A program made the translations under genes and the position numbers. Positions 1 through 6,399 of a stretch of 13,866 bases of DNA are shown piece by piece (within the stretch, counting starts at the first letter, position 1; the number at the start of each line of letters is the position of its first letter). Below the pieces are notes generated by a model that saw only the letters and a list, made by a program, of their open reading frames with translations, ran no database searches and was not told the origin of the DNA. Source of the stretch: Oscillospiraceae bacterium. Lineage in GTDB: Bacteria; Bacillota_A; Clostridia; Oscillospirales; Oscillospiraceae. The DNA lies in the NCBI GenBank assembly GCA_017455225.1, contig JAFTBL010000118.1, positions 1 to 13,866 on the forward strand, read 5' to 3'.

Positions 1-921
1 AAGCATCTTCAATTGCTTACATATTGCAAGGGTAATTATCTGGATGAGATCATTGCCAAGCAGATCGCGGCGTATTGGAAAGACGAAATACTTGTCAAGC
101 AACTGGATGATGCCAGCTTTCTTTATGATATCGATGAGATCGTGTTTCTCAATGGCGGCCTTTCGCTCTATTCGGGAATTACCGGTGGGAAGCGATTGCT
201 GGAGGTTTTGAACAAGGACGCTTTCGGCATAGAGCACACAGGCATGATAGGCGATGCGATTTTGGGGTCGTTTTTCAAAAGCGAGGAAGATGAGGACAGG
301 CATACGCCGTCTTGTATGTATTCAGAGCGTTTAAGAAAGCGCTTGGATACAAGTATAACCGACTATTATCGCCGATTTGACTGCTACGAAACGTATCTCA
401 TCTATGCCCGCTTATTTCATGGCGCGGTCAATACTCACATGATCCGAAAGAACTACGTAGAACCGATCTCTCCCTTTCTTGACGTGGATTTTATCCAGAC
501 TTGTCTTGATATTCCTGTCGGATATCGGATCGGGCACCGTATTTACAAGCGGTGGATCATGGAAAAGCATCCGCAGGCAGATCGATTTGTTTGGGAGAAG
601 ACCGGCGCCAGACCTTTGGCCGGAAAGAACGAGATCAGGATCAGAAGAGTGTTGCGCAAAGGGCCCAAGAAGCTGGCACAGTTCTTTACGGGAGAAAAAA
701 GCGCGGATCACATGAATCCGATCGACTATTGGCTCGACAAGAACGCGGAGCTGTCGTCTTACCTTGATCGCTATGCCGAGGATCGTCTTAAATCGGTGGA
801 TCATTTGATTTCCCCCTTATTGCGCTCAGACCTTGAGGAATTGTATCAAACGGGAAATGCTACTGAAAAAGCAATGGTATTGACGGTCCTCTCCGCTGCA
901 AAAATGTACTTTTTGGCGTAA
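1..921 (+). CDS. Asparagine-synthase-like amidotransferase, 5'-truncated
   Basis: The reading frame is open from the first base of the window (residues KHLQ precede the first possible start at 13) and ends with TAA at 919-921, so the start lies outside. What remains is about 306 residues of the synthetase (C-terminal) domain of the asparagine synthase family. These enzymes use ATP and an amino group to make amides; in polysaccharide clusters, relatives are thought to amidate sugar acids. Support comes from the stretch around positions 223-270 (EHTGMIGDAILGSFF), which aligns with the family SGDGGDELFGG motif, and from a late SPFLD...DIPVGYRIG...KRWIMEK...VWEKTGARP segment typical of the domain C-terminus. 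The motif is divergent, lacking the GGDE core. The pyrophosphate-binding SGGxDS loop and any glutaminase domain would be upstream and cannot be judged. A flippase gene follows after 23 bases, so this is probably a cell-surface polysaccharide locus. Fold assignment is fairly sure; substrate is unknown. Confidence 0.72.
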   Translation, partial: KHLQLLTYCKGNYLDEIIAKQIAAYWKDEILVKQLDDASFLYDIDEIVFLNGGLSLYSGITGGKRLLEVLNKDAFGIEHTGMIGDAILGSFFKSEEDEDRHTPSCMYSERLRKRLDTSITDYYRRFDCYETYLIYARLFHGAVNTHMIRKNYVEPISPFLDVDFIQTCLDIPVGYRIGHRIYKRWIMEKHPQADRFVWEKTGARPLAGKNEIRIRRVLRKGPKKLAQFFTGEKSADHMNPIDYWLDKNAELSSYLDRYAEDRLKSVDHLISPLLRSDLEELYQTGNATEKAMVLTVLSAAKMYFLA

Positions 922-944
922 ACCCATGGGGGTGGACACAAGAG

Positions 945-2225
945 ATGCAAGAGCTACTTTCAAAAATCAAGATGCTGGTTCGAACGGGTTTTCTTCATAT
1001 TTTTGGAGGCAGCATCATTAACAATGCGATCTCGTTTCTCAGCAGTACCGTTTTGGTTCATATTTTAAGCAAAAGTGAATACGGTACGTTTACAAATGCG
1101 TGGAATATATACGGGATCGTTCTGCTGTTCAACGGCCTCGGGATCGATTCCGGCGTACTGCAGCTGTCCAGCGAGCATGGCGGCGAGGAGCAGTATGTAA
1201 AGCAGATCACGGGGTATGGTGTTAAGGTGGGTTTGCGGTTCAACGTGATACTCTCTTTGACACTGCTGTGCATCGGCCTGTTTGCACCTTTGAAGATCCA
1301 GGGGGCGAAAAGTCTGCTTGTCATGCTTTGCCTGCTCCCGATGGCTCAAATGGTCTATCAACTGATTAACGTTTATCTACGGGCTCAAAAGCGCAACAAG
1401 GAATATGCGGCGCTGAATACGTTCAAAACAGTGATGCTGTTTATTGTTTCTGCCGTGAGCGCATTGCTGTTCAGAGAAAAAGGAATGGTGCTTGGACACT
1501 ATTTTTCCTATATTGCTGCCATCATACTCAGCGCGATTGTCTACCGGGTCCGCTTGCCGCTACAGGGATCCGTACCTGATGAGGAGCGGAAAGCACTTTT
1601 CTCGATTTCTGCTATTTCCATGTGCAACAATGGCCTGTCCCAACTGCTGTACCTTCTGGATCTTTTTGTGCTGAGCATTGTAGATCCCAGAGAAACGCTT
1701 CTTGCAAGCTATAAAGTCGCTACGATCATCCCTACGGCACTGACGTTTATCCCTTTGGCCTTGGTTACTTATCTTTACCCAAAGCTTGCTGAGCGCCGTA
1801 AGGATCCCGAATGGGTGATGAAACAGTATAAGAGGATCCTTCTCGTCTTTGGGGGCTTCAATATAGTTGTTTCGGGTGTTTTGTTTGCCGGGGCGCCGCT
1901 TATCATACGAATAGTGTTTGGAAGCGAATATCTGGAAGCTGTACCGGTTTTTAGGATCTTGTCGGCCAATTACTTTTTCTCCAGCACGTTCCGGGTGCTC
2001 TCGGGCAACATACTCGTTACACAAAGAAAGCTCAAGTTTAACTTGTTTGTGGCCGTGTTGGCAAGCGCGGTCAATATCGCGGCTGATTACTTCTTTATCC
2101 AATGGTGGGGCAGCATCGGCGCTGCACTGGCGACAGTGACCGTGGTATTGGTTTCCGGCTCAGTCAGCACAGCGTATCTGGTATATACGCTGAAGAAAGC
2201 AATAAAGGGGAATATGGCCCAATAA
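945..2225 (+). CDS. Polysaccharide flippase, Wzx/MATE-like family
   Basis: A 426-residue, strongly hydrophobic integral membrane protein with about 12 predicted membrane-spanning stretches spread over its whole length. Length and pattern match Wzx/RfbX-type flippases, which move lipid-linked oligosaccharide units across the cytoplasmic membrane. The N-terminus (FGGSIINNAISFLSSTVLV, then LSKSEYGTFTNAW) resembles the family opening in which a first helix is followed by a conserved Y/F-G segment. A late PVFRILSANYFFSSTFRVLSG segment and a C-terminal helix pair also fit. The ATG at 945 follows a G-rich ribosome binding site (gggggtgg, about 927-934) and sits 23 bases after the preceding stop, so the two genes are probably co-transcribed. 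Base composition is clearly lower in G+C than in the genes from 2258 onward. The transported glycan cannot be deduced. Confidence 0.85.
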   Translation: MQELLSKIKMLVRTGFLHIFGGSIINNAISFLSSTVLVHILSKSEYGTFTNAWNIYGIVLLFNGLGIDSGVLQLSSEHGGEEQYVKQITGYGVKVGLRFNVILSLTLLCIGLFAPLKIQGAKSLLVMLCLLPMAQMVYQLINVYLRAQKRNKEYAALNTFKTVMLFIVSAVSALLFREKGMVLGHYFSYIAAIILSAIVYRVRLPLQGSVPDEERKALFSISAISMCNNGLSQLLYLLDLFVLSIVDPRETLLASYKVATIIPTALTFIPLALVTYLYPKLAERRKDPEWVMKQYKRILLVFGGFNIVVSGVLFAGAPLIIRIVFGSEYLEAVPVFRILSANYFFSSTFRVLSGNILVTQRKLKFNLFVAVLASAVNIAADYFFIQWWGSIGAALATVTVVLVSGSVSTAYLVYTLKKAIKGNMAQ

Positions 2226-2257
2226 GAGATTCTGCGAAGCAGGAAGAGGGCGTTTCA

Positions 2258-3289
2258 ATGCGAATTACAAATAAACCCTACGGCACCACCGCCGACGGGC
2301 AGGTCGTTACCTGCTACACCATGACCAGCCGCAGCGGCGTGGAGGCGCGGGTGCTGGACTACGGCTGCGCGCTGACCCACCTGCTGGTGCCGGATCGCAC
2401 CGGACGGCCGGTGGACGTGGTGCTGGGGTATGACGATCTGGCGTCCTATGAGAAGAACGACCCCTGTTTCGGCGCCGTGGTGGGGCGCTACGCCAACCGG
2501 ATCAAGAACGCAGCCTTCACGCTGGGCGGCCGGGAATACGTTCTGAGCGCCAACGACGGCGCCAACCACCTTCACGGTGTGTTGAGCCGCCGGGTGTTCC
2601 GCGCCTGTGTCTGCGGGCAGGGACTGCGCCTGACCTACGTCAGTCCCGACGGGGAGGAGGGCTTCCCCGGCACGCTGGAGGTGAGCGTGACCTATCTTCT
2701 GGACGAGGCGAACGTGCTGTCTATACACTACGAGGCCACGTCGGATCGGGACACGGTATTGAATCTCACCAACCAATCCTATTTCAACCTCTCCGGCCAC
2801 GACAGCGGCACCGTGGACGATCAGCTTTTGCAGCTGGCCGCCGACGAATTTCTGGAAACGGCGGACGATTCCTGCCCCACGGGGCATATCCTGCCGGCGG
2901 AGGGCGCCATGGATTTCCGCCGTCTGCGGCGGATCGGGCAGGGCTTTCCCATCACCTGCGAGCAGATGGAGCTGGTGGGCGGCTACGATCATTGCTACGT
3001 TCTGCGCCCCGGCGCCGCGCCGGCGGCGCTGGCTTACAGCCCCGAAACGGGCATCTCGCTGACGCTGGCCACCACCGAGCCGGGCCTGCAGTTCTACTCC
3101 GGCAATTACCTGCCGGACAGCCACCTGCCCGGCAAGGGCGGCGTGCGCTATCCGCTGCGGGGCGGCTTTGCGCTGGAGGCGCAGCACTATCCCTGCTCGC
3201 CCAACTATCCGGCGTTCCCCATGAAGGCGGGGGAGACGTACCGCCAGACTACGCTGCTGCAATTTCAGGCCACGGAGCCGGCGGAATGA
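2258..3289 (+). CDS. galM: Galactose mutarotase (aldose 1-epimerase), active-site His replaced by Gln
   Basis: A 343-residue protein, the usual length for aldose 1-epimerase, which interconverts alpha and beta anomers of galactose or glucose in the cytoplasm ahead of the Leloir pathway. The frame opens earlier (2102) inside the flippase gene, but the ATG at 2258 has a proper ribosome binding site (ggaagaggg, 2242-2250) and gives the normal N-terminus. Family landmarks are GRYANRIKNAAF (residues 77-88), NHLHG with a likely catalytic His106, GGYDHCY with Asp244, and the base Glu307 in FALEAQHYP. The signature [NS]-x-T-N-H-x-Y-[FW]-N-[LI] reads NLTNQSYFNL here, with Gln173 (codon caa at 2774-2776) in place of the active-site His. 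The gene starts only 32 bases after the flippase but is much richer in G+C. No obvious promoter lies in the gap; a terminator follows at once. Fold certain; mutarotase activity plausible but unproven given Gln173. Confidence 0.9.
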   Translation: MRITNKPYGTTADGQVVTCYTMTSRSGVEARVLDYGCALTHLLVPDRTGRPVDVVLGYDDLASYEKNDPCFGAVVGRYANRIKNAAFTLGGREYVLSANDGANHLHGVLSRRVFRACVCGQGLRLTYVSPDGEEGFPGTLEVSVTYLLDEANVLSIHYEATSDRDTVLNLTNQSYFNLSGHDSGTVDDQLLQLAADEFLETADDSCPTGHILPAEGAMDFRRLRRIGQGFPITCEQMELVGGYDHCYVLRPGAAPAALAYSPETGISLTLATTEPGLQFYSGNYLPDSHLPGKGGVRYPLRGGFALEAQHYPCSPNYPAFPMKAGETYRQTTLLQFQATEPAE

Positions 3290-3295
3290 AAAACG

Positions 3296-3328
3296 AAAAA
3301 ACGCGAGGGCACAGGCCCTCGCGTTTTT
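3296..3328 (+). terminator. Intrinsic terminator after the mutarotase gene
   Basis: A perfect 9-bp G+C-rich stem (cgcgagggc at 3302-3310 with gccctcgcg at 3315-3323), loop acag, followed by five T residues. The A-run before the left arm pairs with the T-run, so it could work in both directions. It starts within 10 bases of the stop codon. Confidence 0.93.
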
Positions 3329-3508
3329 ATGTGTCCGCGGCGTCTCCTTACGGGATCGGAGCCATAGCAATACATCATACTCTTTACTGATAACCTTAAC
3401 AATTATACCAAAAACTCCTTTCTACAAACTAAACAAGCATTTCCCTTGTTCGGCTTAAATTGTAAATCAACACGGCGGAGGGCGGGAGGGGAAATGTGCG
3501 CCTTTTTC
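3329..3508. other. Intergenic stretch with AT-rich core, no gene seen
   Basis: Between the mutarotase terminator and the dehydrogenase promoter. About 3360-3475 is strikingly AT-rich compared with the flanks. No credible protein is present: the short minus-strand frames here have no family likeness and poor starts. On the minus strand a TATAAT with an upstream TG (extended -10; around 3405-3413) could be a promoter, but its -35 is poor and it would read into the back of the mutarotase gene. It may be a remnant or simply a spacer. Confidence 0.5.
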
Positions 3509-3537
3509 TTGACGGAAGGGAACGAAAGTGATAGCAT
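3509..3537 (+). promoter_or_regulatory. Promoter of the zinc-dependent dehydrogenase gene
   Basis: TTGACG at 3509-3514, 17-base spacer, TAGCAT at 3532-3537, preceded by TGa, which gives an extended -10. The predicted start of transcription (about 3544) leaves a leader of roughly 57 bases. Confidence 0.7.
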
Positions 3538-3555
3538 AGCAACAGAAAACAATCG

Positions 3556-3577
3556 ACCGCGCTACTGGTCGCGCGGT
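3556..3577 (+). promoter_or_regulatory. Hairpin or operator in the dehydrogenase leader
   Basis: A 7-bp inverted repeat, ACCGCGC (3556-3562) and GCGCGGT (3571-3577), with an 8-base loop, just downstream of the predicted transcription start and 24 bases before the start codon. It could be a repressor site or an RNA hairpin; there is no T-run, so it is not a terminator. The ribosome binding site aaggaag (3584-3590) follows it. Confidence 0.45.
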
Positions 3578-3600
3578 GAGAGAAAGGAAGTCGTAACGAT

Positions 3601-4641
3601 ATGAAAGCTGCACCGCTGAAGGAACTGCAAAAGATCGTGGTGGAGGAGCGCCCCCGGCCGCGTCCGGCGGCAGGCGAGGTGCTGGTGAAGATCGAGTACT
3701 GCGGCATCTGCGGCTCGGACGCCGAATTCTTCGAGGCGGGTCACATCGGCAGTCGCACGGTCAACTATCCGCTGGTGCTGGGTCACGAGGCCGCCGGCGA
3801 GATCGTGGAGCTGGGCGAGGGCGTGGCCAAGTATCAGGCGGGGCAGAAGGTGGTCATCGAGCCGGGCATCCCCTGCGGCCACTGCGAATTCTGCCGGCAG
3901 GGGCGGTACAATATCTGCCGCAGCATGAAATTCCTGTCCTGCCCGCCGGACGACGGCTTGTTCTGCGAATACGTGGCCGTCCCTGCGGACACGGTGTTCC
4001 TCCTGCCCGACGGCATGACCACCCTGACCGGCGCGCTGATGGAGCCGCTGGCCGTGGGCATGCACGCGGCCAGAACCGGCGAGGTGGAGGCGCCGAAGAC
4101 GGTGGTGATCCTGGGCGCAGGCTGCATCGGGCTTTGCACGCTGCTGTGCTGCCGTCAGCGGGGCGCGGGGAAGATCATCGTAAGCGACCTTTTTGAAAAG
4201 CGTCTGAGCCTTGCCCGGGAGCTGGGCGCGGACGAGATCGTGGACGCGTCAAAGTGCGACGCCCAGGCGGAGATCCTCCGTCTGACCGGCGGCGAGGGGG
4301 CGGATGTGGTGTTCGAGACCGCGGGCAACCGGGTCACCACCGCCCAGACCAGCTGGATCGCCAAACGGGGCGGCACCATCGTCATCGTGGGCAACGTGCA
4401 GGGCGACGTGCCCTTCCACTTCCGCAATCTCTGCACGGCTGAGATCCAGCTCAAGACCATCAAGCGCTACTGCAACGATTTTCAGGTCTGCCTTTCCGCC
4501 ATCAACAACGGCGGCATCCCGGTGGAAAAGCTGGAGAAGATCGTGGATCGGATCTATCCTCTGGAGGAGATCCAGGAGGCGTTCACCCAGTTCATCGAAA
4601 ACAAGAAGGATCTGACCAAGATCGTCATCAAGGTGCAGTAA
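3601..4641 (+). CDS. Zinc-dependent medium-chain dehydrogenase (sorbitol/polyol dehydrogenase-like)
   Basis: A 346-residue cytoplasmic NAD(P)-dependent dehydrogenase of the medium-chain family, most like L-iditol/sorbitol, xylitol and threonine dehydrogenases, which oxidise a secondary alcohol to a ketone. The catalytic zinc site is complete: Cys37 in YCGICGSD, His62-Glu63 in GHE and Glu148 in MEPL. The structural zinc lobe has Cys92, Cys95, Cys98 and Cys106. The Rossmann motif GAGCIG spans 172-177, and Asp196 at the end of the next strand favours NAD over NADP. Start at ATG 3601 is supported by aaggaag 11 bases upstream and by a start at the normal N-terminus. It is a single-gene unit with its own promoter and converges on a DeoR-family repressor across a palindromic terminator, which hints at a sugar-alcohol role. 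The exact substrate cannot be read from sequence. Confidence 0.9.
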   Translation: MKAAPLKELQKIVVEERPRPRPAAGEVLVKIEYCGICGSDAEFFEAGHIGSRTVNYPLVLGHEAAGEIVELGEGVAKYQAGQKVVIEPGIPCGHCEFCRQGRYNICRSMKFLSCPPDDGLFCEYVAVPADTVFLLPDGMTTLTGALMEPLAVGMHAARTGEVEAPKTVVILGAGCIGLCTLLCCRQRGAGKIIVSDLFEKRLSLARELGADEIVDASKCDAQAEILRLTGGEGADVVFETAGNRVTTAQTSWIAKRGGTIVIVGNVQGDVPFHFRNLCTAEIQLKTIKRYCNDFQVCLSAINNGGIPVEKLEKIVDRIYPLEEIQEAFTQFIENKKDLTKIVIKVQ

Positions 4642-4664
4642 CGGGCAATATGAGCACAGGAAAA

Positions 4665-4694
4665 GGCGGCATATCCCCGCGGGGATATGCCGCC
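4665..4694. terminator. Bidirectional terminator, perfect 30-base palindrome
   Basis: The arm GGCGGCATATCCCC (4665-4678) plus the central gc/gg bases forms an exact self-complementary 30-mer. It lies between converging genes (stop at 4641 on the plus strand, stop at 4719 on the minus strand). On the minus strand it is followed by TTTT (complement of 4661-4664), so it best suits the repressor transcript. The plus-strand tail (cgtttgcg) is weaker. Confidence 0.8.
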
Positions 4695-4718
4695 CGTTTG
4701 CGTATAGAGGACGGTTGT

Positions 4719-5471
4719 TTAAAGCACCTGCGCCCGGATGCGATCCAGATCGAGATGGCCGGCGGGCGACTCCTCGCATACCAGATAATCCACATCGTTC
4801 AGTGAGCACTGGCGATAGGGGGAGCGGGAGTCGAATTTGCTGCTGTCGCACAGGAACACCCGCTGCCGCGCGTTTTCCATCATGGCGTTTCGCACCAGGA
4901 TCTCCTCCCGGTCGCAGTCGCTGATGATCCCCTCCCGGGACAGGGAGCGGGCGGAGAAGAACATGTATTCGGCGTAAATGCTCTCAAAGGTCTTGCAGGC
5001 GTCGCCGCCCAGCAGGCAGTTGCGGTTCTCCTGGCTCACATAGCCGCCGGACGCCACCACCCGCACGTTGCTCCGGGACAGGAGCAGCAGGATCTCGGCG
5101 TTGTTGGTCACCACTGTCAGTGTGCTGCGGCTGGCCAGCTCCTCCGCCAGATAGAAGGCGGTGGAGGACTGATCCAGAAACACCACGCTGCCCTCTGCCA
5201 CCAGCGTGGCCGCCTTGTGGGCGATGGCGCGCTTGGCGGCCACGTTCTGCCGGGTGCGCAGGTCAAAGGTGATGATGCCGGAAAAGCCGCCTACCAGCTG
5301 CGCCCCGCCGTAGATGTGCTTCACCAGCCCCTGCTGCTCCAGCGCCTTCAGGTCGCGCCGCACGCTGGATTCGCTGGCGTACAGCATCTCGCACAGGTGC
5401 TTGACGGTGACGAAGCCGTTGCTGCTGTTCAAAATGTACAGGATCTGCTGTTCGCGTTCCTTGTTCAGCAT
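4719..5471 (-). CDS. DeoR-family transcriptional repressor of sugar metabolism
   Basis: A 250-residue regulator. The N-terminal winged helix (residues 3-57) carries the DeoR signature: KHLCEMLYASESSVRRDLKALEQQGLVKHIYGGA. The C-terminal DeoRC effector domain (about 75-235), related to phosphosugar isomerases, shows LDQSSTAFYLAEEL (99-112), VVTNN (120-124), SGG (141-143) and a DSSKFD segment (209-214). Such repressors usually bind DNA until a phosphorylated sugar releases them. The frame is open further upstream, but ATG 5471 has a good ribosome binding site (aggggga just upstream on the minus strand) and matches the normal family start. It converges on the dehydrogenase and diverges from the tRNA deacylase. 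An inverted repeat at 5541-5564 in its leader suggests autoregulation. Its target genes are not proven; the dehydrogenase is a candidate only by proximity. Confidence 0.92.
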   Translation of the reverse strand: MLNKEREQQILYILNSSNGFVTVKHLCEMLYASESSVRRDLKALEQQGLVKHIYGGAQLVGGFSGIITFDLRTRQNVAAKRAIAHKAATLVAEGSVVFLDQSSTAFYLAEELASRSTLTVVTNNAEILLLLSRSNVRVVASGGYVSQENRNCLLGGDACKTFESIYAEYMFFSARSLSREGIISDCDREEILVRNAMMENARQRVFLCDSSKFDSRSPYRQCSLNDVDYLVCEESPAGHLDLDRIRAQVL

Positions 5472-5540
5472 AAGATAGTCCCCCTGTTTGAGCGATGGTG
5501 GCCGTTTCTGCAGGCTATACGCGGAATGACGGTTTATTAC

Positions 5541-5564
5541 TTCAACATTTTGCTTATTGTTGAA
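5541..5564. promoter_or_regulatory. Operator-like inverted repeat, probable DeoR-type binding site
   Basis: TTCAACA (5541-5547) and TGTTGAA (5558-5564) form a 7-bp inverted repeat with a 10-base spacer. It overlaps the -35 of a plus-strand promoter (5560-5588) and lies just downstream of a minus-strand -10 (5581-5586), where binding could block both. Assignment to the adjacent repressor is an inference from position. Confidence 0.6.
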
Positions 5565-5588
5565 CGAAGTTGACGGGAAAATTATAAT
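5560..5588 (+). promoter_or_regulatory. Distal plus-strand promoter overlapping the inverted repeat
   Basis: TTGAAC (5560-5565), 17-base spacer, TATAAT (5583-5588). It would give a long leader of about 150 bases ahead of the deacylase gene. A nearer, equally good promoter exists at 5684-5712, so this may be a second, regulated start. Confidence 0.5.
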
Positions 5589-5609
5589 ACGGGCAAGAGA
5601 AAAAGTAAA
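5581..5609 (-). promoter_or_regulatory. Probable promoter of the DeoR-family gene
   Basis: On the minus strand, TTTACT (complement of 5604-5609), 17-base spacer, TATAAT (complement of 5581-5586). The -10 lies in the self-complementary ATTATAAT at 5581-5588, which is shared with the plus-strand -10. The leader to ATG 5471 would be about 100 bases and would include the inverted repeat. Confidence 0.5.
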
Positions 5610-5683
5610 GGGCAAAAATATTGGCGGCCGGCTTTTTGAACTGCGTCCGTCCCCTACGGATACGTCCGGAGGGGCGGTTCGTA

Positions 5684-5712
5684 TGGACAAAAGGCGTACT
5701 ATGCCGTATAAT
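5684..5712 (+). promoter_or_regulatory. Promoter of the aminoacyl-tRNA deacylase gene
   Basis: TGGACA (5684-5689), 17-base spacer, TATAAT (5707-5712), one mismatch from consensus overall. Predicted start near 5719, 28 bases before the ATG, with a strong ribosome binding site (ggaggagg, 5733-5740) in the leader. A short inverted repeat (tccgt/acgga, around 5645-5659) lies upstream. Confidence 0.75.
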
Positions 5713-5746
5713 GGACGGGAGCGAACAGGATCGGAGGAGGGACTGT

Positions 5747-6298
5747 ATGGAGCTGCTGCATGGGTTGCCCCGGGATCTGACCGGCCGGGAGGAGCGGGAG
5801 ATCCGCGTCTACCGGCTGCTGGATGAGCTGGGTGTGCCGTTTGACCGCACGGATCACCCCGACCGCCCTGCCACCACCATGGAGGTCTGCGCGGAGGTGG
5901 ACAAGGTGCTGGGGGTGCGCATCTGCAAAAACCTGTTTTTGTGCAACCGGCAGAAGACGGATTTTTACCTGTTGGTGATGCCGGGGGACAAGCCCTTCAA
6001 AACCAAGGAACTGTCCGGCCAGCTGGGGGTGAGCCGCCTGTCCTTTGCCGATGAGCAGGCCATGGCGGAGCTGCTGGACGTGCACCCCGGCAGCGTGTCG
6101 GTGCTGGGGCTGATGAACGACCGGGAGCACCGGGTGCGTCTGGTGATCGATGAGGACGTGCTGGGGGAGGAGCTGTTTGGCTGTCACCCCTGTGAAAACA
6201 CCAGCTCGCTCCGCTTTCGCACGAAGGATCTGACGAGCATCATCCTGCCCGCGCTGGGCGTGGAGCCCGCCGTCGTGCGCTTGACGGGCGGCGAATGA
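5747..6298 (+). CDS. YbaK/ProX-type aminoacyl-tRNA deacylase (PrdX-like)
   Basis: A 183-residue single-domain protein of the YbaK / prolyl-tRNA-synthetase-associated editing family. Members hydrolyse mischarged tRNA in trans, classically Ala- or Cys-tRNA(Pro), in the cytoplasm. Fitting landmarks are an N-terminal LLDELGVPFDRTDHP segment (24-38), a Lys followed by NLFL (Lys61, the position of the conserved substrate-binding lysine), the LVMPGDKPFKTKEL segment (76-89), a Gly-Ser-Val loop at 115-117 followed by LGLMND, and HPCENTSSLRF (147-157), matching the family HPxxNT motif. The frame extends upstream to 5621, but the ATG at 5747 is preceded by ggaggagg at six bases and by a promoter that would leave an upstream start untranscribed. 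It stands alone, diverging from the DeoR gene and ending in a strong terminator. The tRNA it edits cannot be settled from sequence alone; ProXp-ala-like is the best guess. Confidence 0.88.
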   Translation: MELLHGLPRDLTGREEREIRVYRLLDELGVPFDRTDHPDRPATTMEVCAEVDKVLGVRICKNLFLCNRQKTDFYLLVMPGDKPFKTKELSGQLGVSRLSFADEQAMAELLDVHPGSVSVLGLMNDREHRVRLVIDEDVLGEELFGCHPCENTSSLRFRTKDLTSIILPALGVEPAVVRLTGGE

Positions 6299-6301
6299 AC
6301 A

Positions 6302-6342
6302 AAAAGGCCATGGCAGACCGCAAGGGTCTGCCATGGCCTTTT
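6302..6342. terminator. Bidirectional terminator between deacylase and nitroreductase genes
   Basis: A perfect 18-bp stem: aaaaggccatggcagacc (6302-6319) with its complement at 6325-6342, loop gcaag. A-run on the left and T-run on the right make it functional in both directions, fitting the converging genes that end at 6298 and 6400. Confidence 0.93.
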
Positions 6343-6352
6343 ATGATATACC

Positions 6353-6374
6353 TGTAAAGTATTTATACTTTACA
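6353..6374. repeat. 22-bp palindrome, copy A of three
   Basis: Arms TGTAAAGTAT and ATACTTTACA around a 2-base centre, a perfect 10-bp inverted repeat. It lies 25 bases beyond the stop of the minus-strand nitroreductase gene. The same outer pattern, GTAAAG(T/C)-N6-(A/G)CTTTACA, recurs at 7170-7191 and 13512-13533. No T-run follows, so it is not a standard terminator. Confidence 0.75.
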
Positions 6375-6399
6375 CAGAACCGGCGGGAAAGGACGGCGG

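Noticed and set aside
2255..3370. 371-codon minus-strand frame opposite the mutarotase gene
   Set aside because: Composition is rich in Arg, Gln and Ala with no motif. The plus-strand frame carries all mutarotase landmarks.
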